Below, one piece after another: positions 62,968-64,000 of a stretch of DNA of 64,000 nucleotides. The stretch's first letter is position 1. Each line of letters opens with the position of its first letter. The notes beneath the pieces were generated by a model. The model did no database searches and had not been told where the DNA came from. It saw only the letters and a list, made by a program, of their open reading frames with translations. The stretch spans positions 5,548,001-5,612,000 of the forward strand of contig NZ_CP029426.2 of the NCBI RefSeq assembly GCF_002266435.3, given 5' to 3'. The stretch comes from Bradyrhizobium amphicarpaeae. Lineage in GTDB: Bacteria; Pseudomonadota; Alphaproteobacteria; Rhizobiales; Xanthobacteraceae. Position numbers and translations under genes: made by a program.

Positions 62968-64000
62968 TTGCGGCCGATGCAAGCGCGACGATCGAGAACC
63001 TGGGTATCAGTCATGACGGCTTTCGCACGCATTCGCTTCGCAATGCTTTTGCTGATGCTGCTCGGTCTCACGGCAGCTCCGGCGCTCGCTCAGAGGCTCG
63101 CGCCAGATGGCGCCCCCAATCCGACCGCCAGCGTCACCAACCAGAAGACGCTGCTTGAGCAGGCGCCGCGGATTCAGGGCCGGATCGACATCCCCGACGT
63201 CAAGGCCAGCGTGCTGATGCAGCCGATGGGGCGGACCTGGGATTATTTCCACGAGGTCCTGCTGCACTGGGGCGGCGCGGCGGTGATCATCGGCATGGTC
63301 GCAATTCTCGCGCTCGCCTATCTGATCATGGGCCGGCTCCGCATCGAGGCGGGACGCTCCGGTCAGACCATCGTCCGCTTCAAGGCTTTCGAGCGGTTCT
63401 CTCACTGGCTGACGGCCGTGTCTTTCGTGCTGCTCGGATTGACCGGCCTGAACATCACCTTCGGCAAGGTTCTGCTACGGCCGCTGGTCGGTCCGGATCT
63501 GTTCTCCGACATCTCGGAGATCGCGAAGTACGTGCACAATTTCACCAGCTTCGCCTTCGTGACGGGCCTTGCCTTGATCACGGTGCTGTTCTTCAGGGAC
63601 AATCTGCTCAAGAAGGTCGATATCGACTGGGTCAAGCAGGGCGGCGGCTTCATCAAGTCGAAGCATGCGCCCGCGGGGCGCTTCAATCTCGGTGAGAAGA
63701 TGGTCTATTGGCTGTCGGTCGCGGCCGGCCTCGCCGTCTCCGCATCCGGCTTCGTCCTGCTGTTTCCGTTCTACGGCACCAACATTGCCGACATGCAGAT
63801 CGCCCAGGTCGCGCACGCCGTGATCGCGATCCTCTTCATCGCGCTGATCCTAGGACACATCTATATCGGCACGCTCGGCATGGAGGGCGCGTTCGAAGCC
63901 ATGGGCACGGGCGAGGTCGACATCAACTGGGCGCGAGAGCATCACGACCGCTGGCTCGCCGAAAAGCTCGAGACCGAGGGACGGCAGGCTTCCGCGACAC
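62968..64000 (+). CDS. fdoI: Formate dehydrogenase cytochrome b subunit (runs off right edge)
   Basis: About 344 residues are visible. Start TTG at 62968 has AAGGGAG six bases before it; ATGs at 62977 and 63013 are in frame. A signal-like segment (FAMLLLMLLGLTAAPALA) is followed by a periplasmic region, then membrane helices carrying heme-ligating His residues (FERFSHWLTAVSFV, YVHNFTSFAFV, AHAVIAILFIALILGHIYIG). Anchors the enzyme and passes electrons to quinone. Confidence 0.9.
   Translation, partial: MRPMQARRSRTWVSVMTAFARIRFAMLLLMLLGLTAAPALAQRLAPDGAPNPTASVTNQKTLLEQAPRIQGRIDIPDVKASVLMQPMGRTWDYFHEVLLHWGGAAVIIGMVAILALAYLIMGRLRIEAGRSGQTIVRFKAFERFSHWLTAVSFVLLGLTGLNITFGKVLLRPLVGPDLFSDISEIAKYVHNFTSFAFVTGLALITVLFFRDNLLKKVDIDWVKQGGGFIKSKHAPAGRFNLGEKMVYWLSVAAGLAVSASGFVLLFPFYGTNIADMQIAQVAHAVIAILFIALILGHIYIGTLGMEGAFEAMGTGEVDINWAREHHDRWLAEKLETEGRQASAT

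Overview
The window is GC-rich, densely packed alphaproteobacterial chromosome, most like Bradyrhizobium or a close relative. Supporting signs are the order thyA-GNAT-folA-hflKC-DUF2065-degP-serB/miaA-ilvIH-ilvC, a circularly permuted two-piece tmRNA whose tag reads ANDNFAPVAQAA (the B. japonicum sra RNA type), DUF2336 and DUF4169 proteins, and several dispersed palindromic repeats of the kind that litter Bradyrhizobium intergenic DNA. No rRNA, tRNA, CRISPR array or transposase was found.

Left part (1-20 kb): the N-terminal part of an MscS-type channel; a six-gene branched-chain amino-acid/amide ABC operon whose last member is a polyphosphate kinase 2 overlapping livM; a NUDIX gene and an NMT1-type binding protein; a four-gene operon (DUF305, YVTN beta-propeller, ECF sigma, anti-sigma) between that binding protein and its probable permease/ATPase; a glycine-betaine-type ATPase with a fused permease-binding protein; a sulfatase-fold membrane enzyme with a Pho-box-like site upstream; and a short-chain dehydrogenase.

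21.0-23.3 kb is the accessory spot. Three lower-GC genes on the minus strand (a ParA-like ATPase, an unrecognised 137-residue protein, and a nucleoside-deoxyribosyltransferase/TIR-like protein with a coiled-coil tail) lie between two 61-bp near-identical copies of the ilvC 3' end. This looks like a small island inserted at the end of ilvC, and it is the best candidate here for an undescribed, possibly defence-related, system.

Middle part (23-43 kb): ilvC, LysE-type and EamA-type transporters, a methyltransferase and ilvIH. A complete ilv attenuator lies upstream of ilvI (promoter, Ile/Leu/Val-rich leader peptide, competing hairpins, terminator). Then come miaA/serB (divergent, 11 bp apart), the degP-hflCK membrane proteolysis cluster, folA/thyA, a tripartite tricarboxylate transporter (tctBAC), a split chromate transporter, and the tmRNA directly followed by sspB, the ClpXP adaptor for tmRNA-tagged proteins.

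Right part (43-64 kb): fumC; a DUF4169/ribbon-helix-helix pair; feoAB iron uptake; a sulfite dehydrogenase cluster (soxC, cytochrome c, DUF302, small membrane protein); DUF2336 and a small partner; a 1204-residue AsmA-like protein; a cytochrome P450 divergent from a TetR regulator with a perfect 28-bp palindromic operator between them; and a Tat-exported formate dehydrogenase operon whose cytochrome b subunit runs off the right edge.
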